DNA from: Selenomonadaceae bacterium UBA2897
GTDB taxonomy: Bacteria; Bacillota; Negativicutes; Selenomonadales; Selenomonadaceae
DNA length: 36,805 bases
Assembly (NCBI GenBank): GCA_002350105.1
Contig: DEDT01000031.1
Location: 19,097-55,901 of the forward strand
Reading direction: 5' to 3'
Numbering within the stretch: the first letter of the stretch is position 1; each line of letters starts with the position of its first letter. A model generated the notes under the pieces. That model was not told the DNA's origin, searched no databases, and was given only the letters and a program-made list of their open reading frames with translations. Below, one piece after another: positions 34,850-36,805 of this stretch. The translations under genes and the position numbers were made by a program.

Positions 34850-36805
<1,956 letters not shown>

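Overview
The window looks like chromosomal DNA from a Negativicutes bacterium, most likely the Selenomonadaceae (Mitsuokella/Selenomonas-like). This is an inference from the GC-rich coding style, Firmicutes-type ribosome binding sites (GGAGG), a Rex repressor, ECF-type ThiT, an SPFH protein of the YdjI type, and the mix of a Firmicutes gene repertoire with an O-antigen-ligase-like membrane protein expected of a diderm. No rRNA, tRNA, CRISPR array, phage gene or complete insertion sequence was found. Nearly all genes lie on the minus strand; only a GltD-like oxidoreductase and thiT are on the plus strand.

Layout from low to high coordinates. 1-870: 3' part of an SPFH/YdjI-like protein. 1148-7427: a tight minus-strand operon valS-folC-O-antigen-ligase-like-rex, with ATGA or short overlaps at every junction, a strong promoter and a hairpin in the valS leader. 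7573-7893: small unknown gene. 8118-16499: the nucleotide-excision-repair genes uvrB and uvrA, interleaved with two paralogous AAA-ATPase-like/PD-(D/E)XK nuclease genes (transcription order uvrB, nuclease 2, uvrA, nuclease 1). 16846-17757: EamA exporter behind a structured leader. 17949-22233: pectin-catabolism cluster, polygalacturonase (GH28), GPH-family sugar transporter, unsaturated glucuronyl/galacturonyl hydrolase (GH105). 22437-24201: gpsA and tcdA. 24253-25548: a sequence-divergent ftsZ with a complex leader. 25894-28285: a second EamA transporter and a GntP-family permease. 28318-28529: a MITE-like repeat in the gntP 5' untranslated region. 28731-31364: GltD-like Fe-S flavoprotein, convergent flavodoxin, thiT. 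31377-32447: holA. 32602-34683: chemoreceptor. 34850-36805: clpB, cut by the window edge.

The functional units are: translation/folate/envelope/redox sensing in one operon; DNA repair with embedded ATPase-nucleases; pectin oligomer import and intracellular breakdown; and a set of single housekeeping genes each closed by a clear intrinsic terminator.

The most unusual features are the uvrB-nuclease-uvrA-nuclease arrangement, with a 239-bp identical tract between the two otherwise mosaic nuclease genes; the divergent ftsZ whose leader holds a 19-codon hydrophobic ORF followed by an intrinsic terminator; and the MITE-like element lodged between the gntP promoter and its ribosome binding site. 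Functions are inferred from motifs read by eye; no database search was run.
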